64,000 nt of DNA from Symbiodinium natans (GCA_905221605.1 CAJNDS010002712.1:986001-1050000); one strand, 5' to 3'; shown: positions 20,003-32,319, counted from the first letter of the stretch. Notes: generated by a model not told the origin, from the letters alone. Translations and numbers: made by a program.

Positions 20003-20092
20003 GCTAGACTGCAATTCCAAGAATGCGTCCGACGCCTGAGGACATGCGCAAGGTTCCACCTGCTCTGCGGCTGGTCAAGGATCCCGGGTTGA
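20003..20092 (+). CDS. Possible host exon
   Basis: Reads ARLQFQECVRRLRTCARFHL then LCGWSRIPG to TGA. Left border is one of two AG sites (ccag, gaag). Confidence 0.33.
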   Translation, partial: ARLQFQECVRRLRTCARFHLLCGWSRIPG

Positions 20093-21480
20093 CAAATGCA
20101 TAATGCCCCAGGCAACGTCTACCGCATCGAGGCAGCCGTGCTTTCTAAGCGACTCAAACGAGTGGGAATGGGGGCGTGGGGCGGGAGGTCGCCTTGTGAA
20201 AGCTGGATTTGCAAACTACATAACCTTCAGACGACCAGGGTTATGGCAAAGATCACTGAAACATGAACTCACATGGAAGTAGATTAGCCGCAGATGCCTC
20301 TCCAAGAGTGGCGCTTCCGTCGCGCCATGAGCTATGCCTACAGACGTCCGTCTGCCATGATTCCCGACTCGTGCTCGGTGATTTATACGGACTCGTTTTA
20401 GCCGTATTCTACATGTCCTGTTGTGCAGGACAAGCCCCCCCCCCCCCCCGTTGCGAACGCATTCATTAGACAGCACCCGCTCCATGCGTATGAGTCAAAA
20501 GGTTTGGAGACTTCTGATTGAATCAAATTCTAGCAATGTGTCATCGATGTTGCTGACTTTCTGCCTTGGCTGCCGGTATTCACTTTGCAGGATGCACTAG
20601 CCAACTACCAGCGATCCGGCCACTGAGCGTTTTTCAATGGCCAAGCCTTTGTTATGATTCTGTACGGATCTTTCGCTGCTGTTGAGGAGGCACGCAGTAC
20701 CCCAGTTGAATACAGTCCCTCATGTTTCTTACAATGAGCACTAAATTACGTACCTCGTACTCATGAACACGGCTTTGAGGAGAGGTAGAGAACGGGCGGC
20801 GGGGGGCGAGGGGGGGAGCATCTGATATATGGCTTTCCGTAATTGCGCATCTCCTCGCTTCCACCCTCCAAAATGTGCGCGGGGGGGTTAGACTAACACA
20901 ATTAGGAGCACACGTAGGCATGCAACGTTTATTAGTTTAATGCTGAAAAAGGGGGCGAGAGTATAAGTTTGTTTCCTGACAGCTAAATTCTACCTCGTCA
21001 AAGAACGTTCACATAAGTGTGCCCGGGGAGGGAATGGCTACTAGAATAATTCTGGTTAGCTAAACCAAACCAGACAAACTATGGACTCTCTGAAAATTGA
21101 CCATCCAGAAAGTCGCAAAGACAACATCCTGGTCAATGCAGCATGTTTCGTAGAACACAAAGGCAAGGCAACGGATGTATTATGCATGTTTACACTTGTT
21201 CTTCAGGGCCTTGGAGGAACACCCTAAACCCTACACCCCAAACCCTAAACTCTATCCCCTAAACCTAAACCCTAAACCCCATTAACCCTAAACCCTACGG
21301 AAACCTTGTGGGGATGGCCTGCCTCAAGGTAAGAAAGCCCTGGATCGCGAGCGCCTGCTCCGAGCACGAAAGTGCTTGTACCCAACTCCGGAGCTCACGC
21401 AGGCGTCTCGGAAGGGGTCTCTGGAGGGTTTGGGGGCATCAAGCTGATGTTTATGGTTTGGGGTTTAGGGTTTAGGGTTT
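20093..21480. other. No supported gene; telomere-like tracts
   Basis: Short ORFs only. CCCTAAA-like units at 21223-21300 and TTTAGGG units at 21457-21482 face opposite ways. Confidence 0.5.
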
Positions 21481-22392
21481 AGCAACCACAAAGAGCCGTG
21501 GACATGTAGAATAAAGTCGAACCTTGTTCTGCAGAGGATACGTGACTACTGCATCCCTTTGTCATTGATGTTCGATGTTCAGCAGCGGCCAACTGGTCAA
21601 CTGGGCTTCTTACGCTGGCGCAGGCAGCGCCCTTGCCCTGCAAGGCTGCGAGGGGCATTTCAGGGGTTTGAACATTGTGAGGTCTTTGGGTGGCACCGAT
21701 TTTTGTTTGATCCTCGGGGCCCAGATCAACAGAGAGCTTGCGAGAATCGCCCCTTGCATCCGCTCCCGACTTTTGGCGCGCAATGTTGAAATCCTTACCG
21801 GTGAAGATCTGCTTGAGCATTGCCACCAAACCTGTGTCACCTTGTTTTTGCAAATGCTTAGCACGAAAAGTTGGCAGCTTTGGTCCACAATATGTTTTTC
21901 CCCACATGCTTGGTTTGCCGCCTGAAGTTGAGGAGCACAAACGTCTATGCCTAAACATGGAGACCCCCCAAACCTGCTGCTGCCTGTGCTGACGCCACCT
22001 TCTTTGAGGACCCTGGGACCAGGGGTGCATCGTCCCGCTCGACATCTGCAGGGCACCTTGATTCTCCAATTGCGGGCTGCAGGATTTGGGGCTTGGGGTT
22101 GTTCGGTTTCCACACAAATGGCAGGCTCATTACCTCCGAGGCATCGCAACACCCTTGTGACGCACTGTGTGTTCTGATGATGCATGGGGATTGACACCTC
22201 AACTCTTCGGATGTCGGCAGACAGAGGCCTTCCACAGCAACGCCACGGCTTCCAAGCTCGCCATTCCACGGCAGCCGCCGCTTGAATTGAGAGCATAGGC
22301 TGGAGTTCAGCCTCTCTCTGAAGAGGACGTTTGGACACTTCTGAGGCAGAAATGAGCATACACTCAGGTAACATGTCATGAGCATGGTCCAA
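21481..22392. other. Region open on both strands, coding strand undecided
   Basis: Three overlapping minus-strand frames (up to 260 codons) and a 116-codon + frame are all open. A + stretch (CLILGAQINRELARIAPCIR) and a minus stretch (DARGDSRKLSVDLGPEDQTK) both look possible. No splice borders or domain settle it. Confidence 0.3.
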
Positions 22393-22447
22393 CGTACTTC
22401 AAGCGGCTCTAAGGCTCTAAGCCATGCACTTCCGACTGCTTTCGCAG

Positions 22448-22589
22448 AGGCCCGGCGACCACGGGTCATCCGGCAGCCTCGGTTTGGCCGCAGGCAGATT
22501 CTGGGATGGGCATGGTCCCTGAGTCCAACACTCCAGAGACATCAGCACACACAGAGGCAGATCCAGAATTTATGCACGAGGCCTTCTAA
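22448..22589 (+). CDS. Possible host exon, acidic
   Basis: After ttcgcag; the third frame reads VPESNTPETSAHTEADPEFM then HEAF and TAA. Coding-like residues continue after the TAA (TRNNSSQVHQVDES) to TGA. Confidence 0.35.
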
Positions 22590-23366
22590 ACGCGGAACAA
22601 CTCATCGCAGGTCCACCAAGTAGACGAGTCTTGACGTGTATCCTACAGTGCTCGCTCAGAGCGGATACTGACAGCACAGTGGCAGCCAGGCTCCCAACAC
22701 GCGCCCGCGCACGTCACCGCATCCAGCGGCCCCGGTCGGGGCCTATTACGTTCAGCCTCTGACGGTTTTGGGGTGTTTCGGGTTCAGGAACCAGGGTAGC
22801 CCACCCACAAGGTGTGCAACTAAGGCTTCACGATGAGCTCGTGCCACGAGCCTTCGCGGTAGTATTGTCCACCTTCGACTCCAATTCTATTCCATAATGT
22901 CTTCTATTGGCCATTGCTTATAAGTTAAGATTAACTTGCGTAATTCAAAATGGATCATGACGACCTGAACCCAGCTGGTGACCAAAAGCCATTCAGCCAG
23001 AATTACTGCCCGTGCCCTGCCATGATCAGTCGCCTGCTGAGGTCATTCAGAAGCCTCGGCTGTTGGATATAGGCGGGTGGGGCCAGGGAGTTTGCGTTCA
23101 TCCTGCTATCGTTCAATGATAACTTCTGCACACTTGGAGTAACTTGTGTGCCTCGGGTAACTTCTGCAAACACGTCCGCTCGTACTTGCCCGTCCAAGGA
23201 CTCCACGCACTGTGGGGTTTACACTTCTGAAAGAACGGCCAACAAAAAACGATTACGCGCATGCATCAGCCCCGCCGTCCAGGAGCTGCATATTCTCGTT
23301 TTAAAGGTTAGGTAGATAGATAGATATATACATATATGTGTACAGGTATACACATATATCCATATG

Positions 23367-23398
<32 letters not shown>

Positions 23399-23429
23399 TT
23401 TATATATGTGTGTACGTTGTTCCTTTTAG

Positions 23430-23703
23430 AGAAAGCCCCAATGCCCTGCCAGGCGGCCCCAGGCCCAGACCTCAGCTGGTAGATGATGGGGCATGCCAGC
23501 TGGATCTGACCGTTGTGCAGCTGAGCCCCGACAACCGTGTGCAAGAATCACAAGTTCCGCATCCACCGAAGTACTCAAAAGACTGGACGGTGGTCCAGGT
23601 CTTTGCCAGTTCCTGGGAGGCCGCGACGCTTACCGGAGCTCTCATGAGTGTCACGAAACCCAAGTTCCGAAGACATTTTCGAGCAGTGCGTTTAATGATC
23701 TAA
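23430..23703 (+). CDS. Possible host exon(s), frame uncertain
   Basis: One frame reads LVDDGACQLDLTVVQLSPDN and SKDWTVVQVFASSWEAATLT; the neighbouring frame is also open from about 23550 to 23735. A (TA)n microsatellite (23325-23410) lies upstream. Confidence 0.35.
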
Positions 23704-23735
23704 ACCCACAGTCTCGGCGAGACCTTTTGCCGTAG

Positions 23736-25263
23736 TACCGTAGCTCAAGGTCTTTGACCGCAGTATTGAACGCAACACTTGCCCAGACCCTAGGGAGGAT
23801 CCAAAAAATAGATCCCCTTAAGGGTTCCTAGAAATGACCCAAAGGGTAATATTTGGGGCTTCTATATCCTACCAGGGTCTGGGCGCACGGTTCGTCATAG
23901 TCCTCAGGCGGGCTTATGGCAGCCTGCTCTCACTGCAGCCTGGGCTGCACTGGCGGGGGCGTTCTCGGTGTCGTTTGTGAGCTTTCCATAGGGATAACAT
24001 ATGTTACATCTGTATAAATATATGCATATTTACATTTATTTATAGATATGTGTATATCAACATGTAGTTCCGTACCGCCTTTTTTTGCTGTAGTTGGAGA
24101 CTTGGAGTTGCTACACACCATCGACGTTGCTGATCACATAGGAGCTTCGCCCTTGGCAACCCATGGGTGAGAACACCAGGACTTCCCAGCGATCGTCCAC
24201 GGACTCCCTGACGGATGTGGTGCGAACGCACAGTCGCAGCCCAAAAGTGCGGCGCTTGCCAATCATAAGAATATCTCGAGCATGCCCAATGCAACCGGGT
24301 CAGCCTCCCAAGAAGACTTGGTAGAAAGCGGGGTTGACAAGTCAGAGCTAGACATGACAGGGGATCACAAGCAACTGGTTCAGACAGCGAACTTCTCAGG
24401 GGCACGTACCCATGCCATTTGTTAGCGTTGGGGGGGAGGGGGGGGGTCTCCTCCTTGTCGTTCCGTAGAATTCAATCTTTCTGGTCGTATGTTCCTTTAG
24501 CCGCTTGCCCCCGGAAAAGGTTGGACAAGCAAGGTCTGCGATTGCAAATGGCTCCCGTGAAGGCTGGAGCTGCGTCTTACGAAACCGCAGAGTCATTCAG
24601 GTCAAGCCAAGAAGGGCGCTTCCAAGAAGGTGGCTTCCAGCGGCTCAGTTGCACTCTACATGTCAAGGTTGCGCTTGAACAATGATAGGGTACCAGCTTG
24701 TACAGCTCACAGAACATCCGCATCGCCTCTTCACCACCCAAACCATGCAGTATATTTGTAAGGCAAGAGAGACTGCGTAGCTGCAAGGCGCACGCTTCAA
24801 GCAAATCCGCGTACCTCCATCCCCAGTCCATCCCATGTCAGCATGAAGCGGCAAAGCTGCGGGAAATTGGCGCCGCGCATGCTCAGAAGATGACCCTGCG
24901 TGCCAACTCGCATCATTTTGCCGAGGATTGGCCATGCTAGCTGGCCGGCTGCATCACAAGGCCGAATTCACTCGGCTGAAATTTGCACAGTCATGTTGAC
25001 GGGCTTTGGCTGGCAGCGTCTCTAGAGTTCTTAGTCCACATGGACAACATCTCTCTTCGAGTACCGATGTGAACACAAGACAGGCGAGCACGGTGTACGT
25101 TGCCAGTGGTGGTCCAAGGTTAACAGTCAGCTTGATGTGAGCACACAGTGGTAGAAAAGGTGGCCAGTGGTGAGAACCAAACATGCGACGAAAAGAACAA
25201 CAACAGCAGGACTCTCAAAAGACCATGATGACTAGAGTGCCAGGTCCCAGTTAATATCCGCAG
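23736..25263. other. Weakly supported frames only
   Basis: Includes A/T-rich microsatellite (24000-24060), a G run near 24430, and a lysine-rich + frame at 24609-24761 (QAKKGASKKVASSGSV) that may be an exon. Nothing firm. Confidence 0.35.
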
Positions 25264-25512
25264 GTCTTCCTACTGCGGGCCAAGCAGAAGGATGCCTGCC
25301 AGTTGGCACTTTGCTTGCAGTCCAAGCTGCAGCTAGAAAGTGCGGATGCACGCAGTAGCTCTTGCCACATACTCATCCCACGCATGTCAAGACCAATCTC
25401 ACAATCCAGCGGATCTAGACTCCGAGCTACTCGTATCAGCCTCAGTGTTCGCCATTGCCCATATCCCACTCTCATGCCCACAACAATGACATGTAGCTTC
25501 CAAGCCGGCTAA
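25264..25512 (+). CDS. Probable host exon, unknown
   Basis: Acceptor ccgcag; 82 codons to TAA: VFLLRAKQKDACQLALCLQS, KLQLESADARSS. The first 45 residues are helical and convincing; the tail may be intron read-through. Confidence 0.45.
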   Translation, partial: VFLLRAKQKDACQLALCLQSKLQLESADARSSSCHILIPRMSRPISQSSGSRLRATRISLSVRHCPYPTLMPTTMTCSFQAG

Positions 25513-25602
25513 ATGTATTCAGAATGCACGCCTCTTCCAAGGCCCGTTCTTGCCGCAAGCGCATGGTCTCGACGCGGTCCCAGCGGCAGGAGGTTTGGCC
25601 GA

Positions 25603-25848
25603 CTGTAGAAAACGATGACAAAGGGGAGGAATCGGCAGGTCGAAGACCGGAGGTTCATCTCGGATCACGAAATGGACGAAGAAAGCCTGCCAACCTTCAG
25701 CATCCTGTGCCAGGAGAAGAACATCGCAGCTGCAGCCATTCACTCCAGGCCACCGGAGCTTTCAAGTTTCACATGCTTTTTTGCATTCCGTTGCAGCTGC
25801 AAATGTTCCACTCATCCACCGCGGGAGTTTAAGGTTTATGGGCCGTAG
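25603..25848 (+). CDS. Possible host exon
   Basis: Reads RQVEDRRFISDHEMDEESLP then TFSILCQEKNIAAAAIHSRP. A second open frame covers the same bases. Confidence 0.35.
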
Positions 25849-26286
25849 GGTTTCAAGGCTAAGGCTGAGAATCACGTTTCTATCTGGCTTGCGTGCCAAA
25901 CGCCTTGGGCTGAGATTTTGCCATTATAGGGGCTCGGTATATTACATGTTTAATGTTGAACCCTGCTTAGTGTAGGCCCCCCCCCCCGTGAACAGTCGAG
26001 GCTGGATTTTGCTCTGTTTGTAAATAGGGAGGAGTTTAGATAATGAGTTCAAAAGGGGCAGCGATGCCCGGCCATCTTCTTTAAAGGCGCGCCACGTGGA
26101 ATTTTCTTACGGCGCCCGGACGATTTGACTTTAAACAGGGACTCCCAAACAGTCAGGATGTCCTGAATAACACAGCCAAATTGACTTTATCGGGGAGGCC
26201 CCTGCTCAACAGGGTCCAAGATTAGAGTTCAGTTCAGGCCCATTCTTTTGACGCTGAAGAGACACTCTTTGCTTTGCTGCCTCAGC

Positions 26287-26402
26287 AGTCCTGGGAGGCA
26301 GCTGGAGGAGTGGGGTCCAAGCCCCGTGACCTCCGCCGCAATGCGGCGCATCCGGACGGGGGTGGTCTCGGAGCACCTCGGCGATGAGTGTCTCATGAAT
26401 AT
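26287..26402 (+). CDS. Probable host exon
   Basis: Begins after gcctcag; reads RQLEEWGPSPVTSAAMRRIR then TGVVSEHLGDECLMNI, and runs into a telomere-like tract (26403-26440). Confidence 0.42.
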
Positions 26403-26535
26403 TGGGTTTGGGGTTTAGGGTTAAAAAAAAGGGTTTAGGGGGCTGGAACTAGATGCCCTCTATCTCTACGTGGTCGTGAGTCAATCGAAGACGAGATGGT
26501 GCAGGGCCCCAAAACCCAAGGCCAGATCACATGCC

Positions 26536-26745
26536 ATGGCCCGTCTGCAGCATGCTTCACCCGTAGAAGTAGCACTGCTCAGCGCATCAGTTTTCATCGC
26601 AGCTCGGGAAGCTGTGTCCTATCTGAGGGGCGACAGGTCCAAGCGTGAAGAAGTGATGGAGGAAAAGGCCCAGGACTGCACAGAATCCGATAAAAAACCC
26701 TTGTATAGTAGTATAGTTAAAGTGCCTTTTCTTATAGCCCTATAG
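26536..26745 (+). CDS. Possible small protein or terminal exon
   Basis: ATG-started part of a 91-codon frame: MARLQHASPVEVALLSASVF, IAAREAVSYLRGDRSKREEV, MEEKAQDCTESDKK, ending at TAG. A hydrophobic helix may sit in residues 8-28. Confidence 0.45.
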   Translation: MARLQHASPVEVALLSASVFIAAREAVSYLRGDRSKREEVMEEKAQDCTESDKKPLYSSIVKVPFLIAL

Positions 26746-26952
26746 GCCCTAATACTATAGGCCCTTAACCAGGCATCAAGCTGCACAGGAGCCCGAGAGT
26801 TCCGCCAAGAAGGGCAGAGAAGAGGCCCTGCCACTGAACATGCCAGGATGCCATGTTGAAAAGGTTCGGGCGCTTGGCAACCAGGCTCTGGACTAAAGAG
26901 GCTGCAGAAAATATGGATTAGTACACCATCTGCCCCTGCTGACGAGTATTAG

Positions 26953-27092
26953 CGACATGCCACCCGAGTCCCTGAAGCCATGGCCCTGCCTCGATTGCTT
27001 TGTGTGCGAGTGGCCATGGCATGCATGCGGTAGCGATGATGAGGGCGAGGACTTCCGTCAGCCCCCCCTACAAAAACCAAGGCTCTGCCAAG
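26953..27092 (+). CDS. Probable host exon, Cys/Trp-rich, GTGCGT donor
   Basis: After gagtattag; reads DMPPESLKPWPCLDCFVCEW then PWHACGSDDEGEDFRQPP and ends CCAAG|GTGCGT. ATG at 26957 could be a start. The C--C--C...C spacing could bind metal. Both borders are good. Confidence 0.48.
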
Positions 27093-27198
27093 GTGCGTGT
27101 AAACTTGCCTCTTAAGTGAAGTATGCAACCCTTAATCAGAGGCAGAAGCGGCATCAGGTCCTGGCCGCTGCACACAGATCTTGGATAGTCACTCGTCT

Positions 27199-27324
27199 GA
27201 AGCCTTGAAAGCTCCAGAACCCCAGAAAGCAGGCCGGATCTCCTGGCAAGGACAAGGAGACCTTCAACTCGCCCCTCAACCCGAGTCTCGGGGGGTCAAG
27301 GGATCCGGCAAGAGGTCGAGTTAG
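27199..27324 (+). CDS. Possible host exon ending in TAG
   Basis: Reads EALKAPEPQKAGRISWQGQG then DLQLAPQPESRGVKGSGKRS, TAG. The same frame stays open after the TAG to TGA at 27714. Confidence 0.35.
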   Translation, partial: EALKAPEPQKAGRISWQGQGDLQLAPQPESRGVKGSGKRSS

Positions 27325-28235
27325 AAGTGTCTCGTGTCGCGTTCCTCACAGAGCACCGAAGCAAACCCTTGCAGTTTTTTTCACCATCAGCCCTTGAAGT
27401 TGGGAAACCGAAAGTCCAACAACATGTCCCTGTATGCATGCCCGGGAGCTGATCAGGCCAAGAGGGGCCGGCTCGCGCCGCAAGAAAACAAACAAGTGTC
27501 ACAGAACGCACAGGGGCGTCATTGGGGGGTCATGTGGCGTTGCGTTCATAATCTTAGTGACTCGACATGGCAATCATGGTTTCACTTCCTTCTTGGAGCG
27601 GGGCTCTGGAATTCCGCCACACGTGAGGGTGACAGAGAGCGAGAGAGGACCGAGATTTCAGGTTCAAAGCCCACACCATGTCAGTGGACTACAACCTCCC
27701 GGGCGGCCATGTGACACAGGCTTGGCAAGGGGCATGCTATCATGCTACAGGCGTTGCTGCATATCCGACCGGGATTGAGGCGTAGCCGCGTCAGCCTGTA
27801 GCAGTGTACAAGAGAGGCGCATCAACCACGGCGCTTGCGTGCACTGCGCGACAATACAGTACTCGTCATGGTTGCAGAGAGCACGGGCATTCTAAATGAG
27901 GCTTCCTATGCAGGCTACTGTCCGAGGTATGTAGAGAAAAGTTCAGGGTTGCATACTGTTGGTACTTCAGGCCTGGAAGCTCTTCAAGCACTATGACGCC
28001 AACGATGATGATCTTCTCTCCCCGCTGCTGGATAGAACTTGCTGCCTGTTCATCCCACATGTAAGGTTTCACACGGTATACCCAGCAGGATCCCTCGCAG
28101 CTGGCGGGGCGGCGGGGCTCTGCAATTCCACATTTGCTCTCCACTGGCTGCTATACCCATGAACGAGTTCGCACACGAGTACACCATTGTTACAGAATCG
28201 TGCTCTCATGCTCCCACTCCATTTCAGAATGATAG

Positions 28236-28345
28236 TGAACGATGGTGATGATGAGGATGATGAGGATGATGAGGATGATGAGGATGATCATGCTGATGAT
28301 GATGAGGAGGATGATGATGATGACAATGATGATGATCATGATGCA
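28236..28345 (+). repeat. (GAT)n-rich microsatellite
   Basis: GATGAG/GATGAT units. Produces Asp/Glu-, Met- and His-rich ORFs in several frames; I do not call these genes. Confidence 0.9.
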
Positions 28346-28712
28346 TTTGAAGAGTGGCGACACTGCACGGCGCGTGCAGTCGGTGCCCGGTGCAGACCAT
28401 GTTTCTTCTCGAAGCCTGAAAATCGCGCTCTCGCCCAGGCGCAGGCGTCCTTGAAACCGTCATCACTTCCGACTTTTGGGCTCGCGAAAATTGCCGTCGT
28501 TTTTGGACCTTGGGCTCGCGAAATACGAAACTGCTTTTGGATGTCTGGGCTCACATATAGTCTCTCACTGTTTGGCGCCAAGACTGGCATAGTGGATGAC
28601 GAAGTGTTGTTTGGTATTTGGGGGACATGCGCGGGGATGTTGGGTCGGCAGCTGGTGGCATTACCGCGAGTGGGCAAGGGTACAATGCTGCCAAACGAGA
28701 AGCCACGCACAG

Positions 28713-28838
28713 ACCGCTATTGGAGTCAACTTCTACAGCCCTAAGTTGCGAAGCTATCACGGAGTAGGAAGTGTGTTGGGGGACAAGTTGGAGAACCACT
28801 ATCCGGTCTTCATTGAAACAAGCGGAGGGTTGACCTGA
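28713..28838 (+). CDS. Probable host exon
   Basis: Reads IGVNFYSPKLRSYHGVGSVL then GDKLENHYPVFIETSGGLT to TGA. Good composition; no family recognised. Confidence 0.43.
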   Translation, partial: TAIGVNFYSPKLRSYHGVGSVLGDKLENHYPVFIETSGGLT

Positions 28839-28935
28839 ACAGTCTTGTACTAGCAAACGACCTCTGGAGCATCCAACTCAAAGAGGATTTGCAGTATTAG
28901 TGAATTCAAGAGCGTCTGTGGTCAAAGCATCTCAG

Positions 28936-29062
28936 GTATGAGTTTCAGTTGCTTCTGCGGACTGTGCTTCGGGACCGTTATCCACGGGCGAAGGATGTGC
29001 CGCGGGAACTGTTCAAGGACCTGTGCAGCCGGCAGTTGTGTGATTCCAGAACATCTGGCTAG
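28936..29062 (+). CDS. Probable host exon, basic helical
   Basis: After tctcag; reads YEFQLLLRTVLRDRYPRAKD then VPRELFKDLCSRQLCDSRTS to TAG. Strongly protein-like. Confidence 0.45.
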
Positions 29063-29291
29063 ACAAGCTGACGGGGGGCAGACTCTGCAATTCCGACCCA
29101 GAGCTGCCATAGCTGATCAGGAAGCCATCGAAATTCAGAACACGCAGGTGACGGTGACCTTCGATGATTTCCTGACGTGGATCACGCGGAATGCTTTCCA
29201 GGACTATGAGAGTGGGACCCCAGCCCGAACAAGTGCCACTCATCTATCAAACACCAGGCATCTCATCTCCTTTTGCATAAACACAGAATAA
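29063..29291 (+). CDS. Probable host exon
   Basis: Frame containing QFRPRAAIADQEAIEIQNTQ and VTVTFDDFLTWITRNAFQDY, TAA stop. An internal gcag at 29080-29084 is another possible acceptor. Confidence 0.43.
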
Positions 29292-29487
29292 ACACACAAG
29301 CACACCACAAGCACACCACGAAACCCGTTCCTCATGGACAGGAATGCCTGCTGCTGACCGATGACGCTTGTCTGTTCAGCCGTGGTTCAGCCGTGGCTTT
29401 ATGCCAAGCACCCTTATGGCCCTAGTGGCTTGAAGTGGCAACCCCCCCAAGCATCTCCAGCTCAGTTCTATTCAGACCATTTTTTAG

Positions 29488-29690
29488 CTTGACGGCGCCC
29501 ATAGTCGCACTGGCAGCTGTAGCGGCCGAAGCCAAAAATCGATCTTCATGCCCGAGGAGCAACGGTTCATCCGATTGGTGGCTCGACGGTTCTATGTGTC
29601 CGTGCCAGATGTCGAGAAAGTCCCTCGGCTCAGAAACTCTACCTCTATGGCACTCTATGGGTCGAGTCACGTCGAGTCCATGGGGCATCA
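29488..29690 (+). CDS. Host exon with strong acceptor
   Basis: Acceptor cattttttag. Reads LDGAHSRTGSCSGRSQKSIF, MPEEQRFIRLVARRFYVSVP, DVEKVPRLRNSTSMAL; then merges into CCCTAAA-like units (29696-29740). One of the most convincing host exons. Unknown protein. Confidence 0.5.
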
Positions 29691-29814
29691 TGGGGCTAAA
29701 CCCTATAAACCCTGTAAACCCCAAACCCTCAACCCGTAAAAGGGGAGCGCGTGCCAACCCTAAAACCATACCGGGCAACCATGGCATCGAAAAACAATGC
29801 GCTCGTTCAGCGAG

Positions 29815-29920
29815 AGCTCAGGTCAAGCGGCGCTTCGACAGCTTTTGCAAGGCGAACCCGGGCCACCTCGAGTATCAAGAGCTGCTTCAGACTGCAAGGA
29901 GTGCTAAGAGGCGCCGTTGA
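29815..29920 (+). CDS. Probable terminal host exon
   Basis: Reads RAQVKRRFDSFCKANPGHLE then YQELLQTARSAKRRR, TGA. Basic C-terminal tail; a second frame is open too. Confidence 0.38.
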
Positions 29921-30159
29921 AGGTTTTGGGTTTAGGGCTTCTAGAGTTTGGGGGCCTATAGGGTGTAGGGTTTAGGGTTTGGGGAACTTGTATGGTCATG
30001 ACCAAAATGAAGGCAAGGGAAACAGTCTCGGATCAGCAATCACCCACAGGCTCTTGGATCTGTGTACTTGTAGCTGCCAGCAGCCTGCATCCAGGGTCCA
30101 TGTACTTCCTTTGTGTGAGGAAGTCTGTGTTTCTGTGCACCCCTTCTCATTGTCTTCAG

Positions 30160-30269
30160 GTTCTGTCAGCTGATCGCACTGCTCCTGAACCTGCGTGACA
30201 CGACGGCCCTGCCCGAGAGTCGTGTGAAGCACGGCACCTACGAACATGTCCAAGCTGCCCCTCCTATAG
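30160..30269 (+). CDS. Probable internal host exon
   Basis: Acceptor tgtcttcag, donor ATAG|GTGCTT. Reads FCQLIALLLNLRDTTALPES then RVKHGTYEHVQAAPPI. Confidence 0.47.
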
Positions 30270-30449
30270 GTGCTTATTATGGTGGGGCACGCGCTGTCCT
30301 GCGTTTCTGGTGGTTCTTGTTTCTCATGGGTTGAGGGGTAGTTCGGTTCGGGGAGGGGCCCGGGGGGGGGGGGCGGGGGGGAGGGGGGGAGGGGGGAGGT
30401 GGGGGTTCCATATCACCAGCGGAAGGATTACTTTCGTGTTGGTTTGCAG

Positions 30450-30681
30450 CGAACCCATGGTATGGGCGAACACATGGCTGGGTATGTTTGTGCTACCACA
30501 ACCAATCCAGTTTCGCGGGATCATTCCAAACGACGCTGCCGGCAAAAATCTCAAAAGCAAAATGAGAGCTGCACTCTCGACTGATGTTGCCGTTCCCCCC
30601 CAAGCCTGCATTGTGCCAATTAAGACATACGTTTCGCACCAGTTGCATGGTGCACGAGCGCACGTCCTGCCTGTGCCCTGA
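30450..30681 (+). CDS. Possible host exon
   Basis: After ggtttgcag; reads EPMVWANTWLGMFVLPQPIQ, FRGIIPNDAAGKNLKSKMRA, ALSTDVAVPPQACIVP to TGA. The minus strand is also open (215 codons), so the strand is not certain. A G-rich run (about 30353-30408) precedes it. Confidence 0.38.
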
Positions 30682-31339
30682 CATGAGGGTTCTGTAAAGT
30701 TCTGTAAAGTTCTTGTGTCAGGCACTGTCAGGCACCATGCAGGCGCAGTCCATGCACTTTGATGGAACCTTCCTGGCATGGCTTGGGCAGAGAGCCTGAA
30801 CACATGCGGCACACCCTCAGCCATACTGTAGCGGCACCAGCAAACACTTGACGTAGTTACTCCAGTCTTTGAGATCGATATGCTTGGCCTGCTGCCCCAC
30901 ACGTTTCGCACTAAAGTTCTGAGTTCAGGCGCTTTCTGTGGCTTTAGCAAGCCTGCTATAGGTCCACACATCGGCTAGCAACAATAGGTCGTTTTCGACC
31001 TGAGGTCGTTCTGGCGAGAGTTGGACGACGACTGCAAAGGCGCCATGCAGGGTACTTTCCATATTATTTCATCAGCAAGCAACTCTCTGAACACCTAGCT
31101 TGCCAACTAATCTCCAAATGCAGACTGGAGCCTCAGCTCGATCCCCGGTTTAATTCAACCCTACAGTGCGAGGCACACCGAATGAACATGTAACACGCAG
31201 TAGAGATAGCAGTACCTGAAGAAAGCATGAGTATCACCCCAAGAGACCTACCAACCGAAGCCTGGCCTGCCTTGCGCGAGTGTGAGTGTCGAAGCCCTAA
31301 ACCCTAAAGTCCCTAAAGTGCAGCAGGCTCTTGTCCGCC

Positions 31340-31433
31340 AGGCGCAGTGCAGTTCACGGAGTTCATCCCATGGTACTTGGGCTATTTTGGCGGCGACGAC
31401 GGATCGTCATTGGCTTCTTGGCTCCTAGAGTTT
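31340..31433 (+). CDS. Possible host exon
   Basis: Reads QFTEFIPWYLGYFGGDDGSS then LASWLLE after gcgcag. Right border unclear. Confidence 0.38.
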
Positions 31434-31699
31434 CCTTTCCGAAATGGGGGGGGGGGTGTTTTTGGTTGGGGTTCCTATCATGAGGACGATCGTATCTTGG
31501 GGTATACTGCAAAAAAAGGGTGTACCCCCTATTTTGAGAGATGCCTTTAGCCTTTACAGTACAGCTCTTGGATCTTTTTGGGCCAAAGTCTGGCAGGACT
31601 TGTTAACAGGCCTGTTCACGAGGGGATCTTCTTGGCTGTTGTAGTGTTGTAGTCCACTCCCGAGGTCAATTTCTACCGCCGAATACGGCCGACGGTCTT

Positions 31700-31967
31700 C
31701 GAGGAGGATTAAAGAAATGTGTTCTGTGCTTCTCTGGGACCTGCTTGGCCTCATCGAGGGTGCCGAAAAAGTCCAAAGGCAGACCTCGTGACCCGAAACA
31801 TGGAGTCCACGAAGGGCAGCAAGAAGCAGCTCTTCATGTTTCCGTTTCTGCTGGCATCGAGGGCCCGACAGAACCGAATATCTGACCCTCACGGGGTCGC
31901 TTCTGTTGAGAATACCTCGAGCCGCATCAGCAACGTCTCACAGAGTGCCATCAATGTTTTGGGGTAA
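31700..31967 (+). CDS. Possible host exons, two frames in succession
   Basis: CSVLLWDLLGLIEGAEKVQR in one frame (31720-31790), then ESTKGSKKQLFMFPFLLASR and VASVENTSSRISNVSQSAIN in another to TAA. May be two exons with a short intron. Confidence 0.38.
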
Positions 31968-32319
31968 AGCCTGGCGTAGGACCTAGAGACAGGACGACTA
32001 GAGAAGACTAGTTTAGCATAGTTTTTGTACTGTAAGGCGGTGATATATGAACTTGCACATAGTTGCCATAACTTCGACTGTGCAACCGTAAGTTGCTAGG
32101 CTGCTAGGCGTCGCAAGGTGTTCCACTGAAAGACTGTGTGTGAATCTGCCATTTCTGTTGTGTTGCCAGCCACGGCGGACGACAGCTTGCCAAGAATATG
32201 TTGGTTTCTAGTTCATTTCGGGTTCCGCTCAGTGTTTGGCGTGTTGCGTAAGTCGATGTTGGTTCCAGCAGGCATATATAGGCATGTACAGGCCCGTACG
32301 AGTCCTCTTCTGCCTTCAG

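Noticed and set aside
28187-28744. 185-codon acidic ORF
   Set aside because: Asp/Glu run comes from a GAT microsatellite; flanking residues are not convincing in that frame.
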